In this document: positions 60,637 to 64,000 of the stretch, piece by piece
Layout: each line of letters opens with the position of its first letter
Position numbering within the stretch: position 1 is the stretch's first letter
Assembly: GCF_029227915.1 (NCBI RefSeq)
Contig: NC_079881.1
Location: forward strand, 22,233,501-22,297,500
Length of the DNA: 64,000 nt
Source of the DNA: Hydractinia symbiolongicarpus
Taxonomy: Eukaryota > Cnidaria > Hydrozoa > Anthoathecata > Hydractiniidae
Direction: 5' to 3'
The notes under the pieces: model-generated
Told to the model about the DNA's origin: nothing
Seen by the model: the letters and a program-made list of their open reading frames with translations, nothing else
Databases searched by the model: none
Made by a program: the position numbers and the translations under genes

Positions 60637-62193
60637 AGGTCAATCCCGTTCACGATTGCATCTAATGTTATTCGCACGAAGATTTGCTTCTCACTGCTAA
60701 GATCCACTTTAATGTGCATCCGTGGCTCAAGGTCATCAACATTCAATAACAACGAACAAAACTTCGATGATTTGGTGCTTGCAAATCAATCAACCATCAA
60801 TGTAGTTGATTCCTGAGTGAAGTTGAACTGTTAAATCTATTCCAAATCGCGACTTATAAATATCAAGTAGCTAATTTCATCATATACTCTCGTCACTAAA
60901 AGGACTACAATAACACGAACTTCTTCATGGATCTTACAAAACAACTCATACATTCAAATGAAAAAAGGGGGTTTTGGTTTATACAGTGCCATTATGAAAT
61001 CCGTTGGGTAAGGGACCTGTCTCTGCCAAACTAGGATATCTTTATAATATGTCAAACTCGTCCCCAGCGCTTCTTAGGTTCTTTTTCATTGGGACGGAAA
61101 CCTGAAGAAAGTATCGGCAAAGAGCTTTCGAAGCGAGAAGTCATACAGCCCTGGGTTCGAGGTTGTATAATATGTGTATTTATACTTTATTAAAACATTT
61201 GTACATTTGTAAACTTGTTCAAAAAGAAGTCTGACGACTAATAATGACATAAAACTTTATGACCCTTCAAATTTTTTTTCTTTTCGCCTACATATCAAAG
61301 TCATAAGCCTTTTGTAGCTTCGTGGCCCGTGTTTTTGTCGACAAAACAGCTAACAATAGAAACGAGGTTGGTCTTGTAGCTATGACCCGCGTGGTAACAA
61401 ATCTGATCAGAGAAAAAAGCCGAGAATGAGTGTAGGTAACTGCTGGTGGTTGAGTTACAAAGACGAGAAGTTGGTAAGTTTCAAAAGGAGAGTCAGTGAC
61501 TTGCATCAACCATTTTCATTTTTTGAAAAGTGTCCGGTAGCGAAATCACCAGAAAAATAATACAAAAACCGGGAAACCTCTATGGCTTTGAAATTTCATA
61601 TTTGACAAGGTGAAAAGTAAAATAATATGACAAAGAAAATTTTCTTCAGGCATCAATCATTGTACAACGTTACAGAATTACTGCATTAATTCTCTAAACA
61701 GTTATCTTCCCTACAAAAAAATTTTTTTATTGTTTTGTTTTTGTTGTTCTCATTTTTCCACAGTTTTTTATCTCAGCAATCAGCGTGCATCATCAAATGA
61801 ATTCATGTATCAAGGAGGTTGTAATTCCAGGCGTCCTGTTATTTAATTACTTTTCCACATAGGGCAATAATTGTGACTTTTTTCTTCTCTTTCTGAACTT
61901 TTCACTCCCTCAAATAAGGGTGTTGGGAACAAGGCTGCAAAATATGTTAGATACGTTGACTATGATTGCAGCTTATAAGCTTATAATATTATTACCTTTT
62001 ATAAAAAAAAGTCAGGCATAAATAGCCAGACAAAATATGATTATTCACAGTTTCGAAAGTGTTTTCTTTACTTTTTTGTTTGAACATTTTTAGCTAGTTA
62101 CCTTACGCTAAAAACATATGATCTTCGCGCCGCTCGCGTGAGAAATTAAAAATAACAACGGCGCGGTCAGTATCTTATATCGAAAAAAATTAT
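60637..62193. other. No gene recognised
   Basis: A minus-strand 73-codon frame (61288-61509) has no domain. The rest is AT-rich. Confidence 0.45.
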
Positions 62194-62272
62194 GCATCCC
62201 GCATCCCGCATCCCGAATCCTGCCCGCATCCCGCGTCCCGTGTCCCGGTCAACATCCCGCATCCCGCGTCCC
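62194..62272. repeat. GCATCCC short tandem repeat
   Basis: About ten copies of an 8-bp unit (GCATCCCG with variants GCGTCCCG and TGTCCCG). Confidence 0.9.
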
Positions 62273-62633
62273 ACTTTTCCAATATGCCCGTCGATGAGAA
62301 CCAGATGAAGATAATGAATCAACATATATGCACACTATTTTTATCAAGGTGAAATTGATTAGGGGGATCGGCAACACAATTCGTGCTGAGTAGACAATTT
62401 TCCCGTCGAACCACTATGTATGTTGATTCATTGTATTTAAATAAAATTTGACAGTAAAAATAAATAATCAAATAAAAGTCTAGTCTGTATGATCGTCAAG
62501 GGTATCCAAATAGGTACCTCCAATTGGGGTACCAAATTGAGTACCCAACCTTTTGTCGTAGCCAGGTTTTTTCAGTGGTAGAGAGAAAAGAAACGAAAGT
62601 TAAAAATCAGGTACCATGTTGGGTGGTTCCGCT

Positions 62634-62822
62634 ATGTATGACCTTTTCACCAGTTATAACCTGTTTGGAGTTGAAAAGTTACAGCTTGCCTTGTGCATCT
62701 TCGTGTTTTTTTATTCCATTGTCTTTATAACAAAGCAGTTGAAACTATTCAAAAGCCGTTATAAAAGACTGGTTGTTCAACAAAAAATCAGTACACGTGT
62801 AATCATCAACTGGGGAAGATGA
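62634..62822 (+). CDS. Small single-pass membrane ORF
   Basis: From an ATG at 62634 (another in-frame ATG is at 62616) about 62 codons encode a short N-terminus, one strongly hydrophobic segment (ALCIFVFFYSIVFI) and a basic tail rich in Lys/Arg. It could be a small type I or III membrane protein, or chance. Its stop overlaps the next start by four bases (ATGA). I recognise no family. Confidence 0.35.
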   Translation: MYDLFTSYNLFGVEKLQLALCIFVFFYSIVFITKQLKLFKSRYKRLVVQQKISTRVIINWGR

Positions 62823-63019
62823 ATTCTGTTTCGTTGTGTTTTTTTCTGGTTATGTTCGCTCTTTTTCATCATCATAGTGGGATGACATCCACTGTTCCTG
62901 ATGGAGAGGAACCGTCTTGTTGCTCTACTACTTGCAATGAGGAAGTGATGTATAACAAGGAGAGGGATGAATATTACCGATGTGTCCCAAAAGAAAATTG
63001 GAGAAAAGGAGAGATTTAA
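62819..63019 (+). CDS. Small secreted cysteine-containing peptide ORF
   Basis: 66 codons: a hydrophobic leader (LCFFLVMFALF) like a signal peptide, then a short mature part with CCSTTC and one more Cys (YYRCVP), and a basic C-terminus. Five cysteines follow the leader. Nothing in it matches a family I can name; I make no function call. It could be the first exon of a longer gene, since a hydrophobic Cys-rich frame follows a good AG acceptor near 63250, but the stop at 63017 precedes the only clear donor. Confidence 0.35.
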   Translation: MNSVSLCFFLVMFALFHHHSGMTSTVPDGEEPSCCSTTCNEEVMYNKERDEYYRCVPKENWRKGEI

Positions 63020-64000
63020 TCTAGGAGGTAGGATTTTTTAACTTTTACAATTTTCAGAAAATTAAATTTTATCTTTAATTTTAAACGGCATAGTATGTAA
63101 ACCATCGATGAAAAAGGAGATTGAGTGAAGCTTTGATCCAGTGCTTTTTGACACGTAGTTACGGTTTATAAGGAGTACATCGCAAAGGCTAATATCATCC
63201 CCCAGCATATGTCAATTATTTGCTAATTCAAAATATATTTTTTTCTGTAGGCACCGCTGGGATTGTTTTGTTTGTATTTTTTTCATTGGATGACTGCTGT
63301 TGCATCCGACATCTTTCAGAATCGTTGTGGTTTGGATCGGTGATGTTCTGTTTATTTTATTCATGGCGCGTTGGTGGCACTTCGGGCGATGATTGTACCT
63401 GATAAATATATAGAAATTATCTTTGTCTTGTTGATATAACTATTCACCTATATAGCAGTTTTACTTTTTTCTTTATTTTTTTCTTTCTTTTTTGCTTTCT
63501 CACTTGTGAAATAGTGTGTTTGACAGAAGTTAAAGCTCGGCAGTAACAGAATCACAATCAATATCAATATTTTCCTGTTCATCAAGTACGCGTCTACTTT
63601 TACAAATACTCTTATTCACTTTATCAGTTTTATGGAACAGTGCTCGATAAAAATTGAAGCTCCCACTCTGTTATTCATTTATCAAATAGCTTTATATACC
63701 TACTATTTATTGACCTTGCTTTTATTACCTTTTATAAATATAGTTCTTTAAAATATAAATATACTACACTTGAAATGCTTCTCTTTCTGTCAGGTCAATT
63801 TTTTCTTCCGTGCGTTAAATTTGTTTTATCACTAGGCACGTTTTTTGTTTTATTTTTCTGTGGGTACATATGATGTAAATTTGGTAGCTATATGAATAAA
63901 CGTTTCTCAAGACACTCCATGCTCTCTCCATATCTTGTGTTTTTGCGATATGCTGCATTCTCGAAAATTTCTGGCGCAAGCAAAATTGTTATCATTTTAT
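63020..64000. other. No clear gene
   Basis: After the stop at 63017 the sequence is AT-rich. The 60-codon frame at 63220-63402 begins at a polypyrimidine tract with an AG (possible exon) but cannot be joined to anything upstream with confidence. Confidence 0.4.

Noticed and set aside
61130-61165. Second tRNA-like B-box (GGGTTCGAGGTT)
   Set aside because: Only one box is present; not enough to call a SINE or a tRNA.

Overview
The window is AT-rich eukaryotic DNA, most likely from an invertebrate animal and plausibly a cnidarian. The support is indirect. Genes are split by short GT-AG introns. There is a single-exon rhodopsin-like receptor. There is a non-LTR reverse transcriptase tail carrying a cysteine/histidine motif I associate with cnidarian genomes. 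Several DNA transposon families are packed together. No rRNA gene, complete tRNA gene, CRISPR array or bacterial operon is visible. Species and chromosome cannot be read from the sequence.

Layout. Positions 1-7.3 kb are mostly non-coding, with a tRNA-like SINE piece, a 165-bp direct repeat, a PIF/Harbinger-type MITE (3260-3437) and a long hairpin. A decayed Helitron copy (A) starts at 7306. It is interrupted by an 11.4-kb transposon (9548 to about 20975) with ~75-bp terminal inverted repeats and an ~8-bp target duplication, and resumes at 20976. The inserted element is the most interesting object here. It carries a multi-exon transposase of the KDZ (Kyakuja-Dileera-Zisupton) type on the + strand, and a convergent multi-exon gene with C2H2-like fingers on the - strand.

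From 21 to 31 kb lie repeats, the 3' end of a short Helitron, a hAT/DUF4371-like scrap, an integrase-like scrap fused to a Helitron Rep scrap, a HECT-like pseudogene and an 80-bp perfect inverted repeat. A PIF/Harbinger element (31225-33651) has both of its genes, each broken. A Helentron-type Helitron (about 34355-41830) encodes a cysteine-protease-like domain, Rep, a PIF1-like helicase and an endonuclease, followed by an apparently intact three-exon RPA-like gene. After more repeats and a small C2H2 ORF comes Helitron copy B (45628 to beyond 51.5 kb), better preserved than A but with at least four stops and two frameshifts.

The right end (53-64 kb) holds a 35-bp minisatellite, two MITEs, a GPCR gene with one frameshift, a reverse-transcriptase remnant and a pair of small overlapping ORFs of unknown status.

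How the parts relate: almost all coding sequence belongs to mobile elements. Three element types keep the expected division of labour: transposase plus DNA-binding partner in Harbinger, Rep/helicase plus single-strand binding protein in the Helentron, and transposase plus accessory finger protein in the KDZ element. The GPCR and perhaps the small ORFs at 62.6-63.0 kb are the only candidate host genes.
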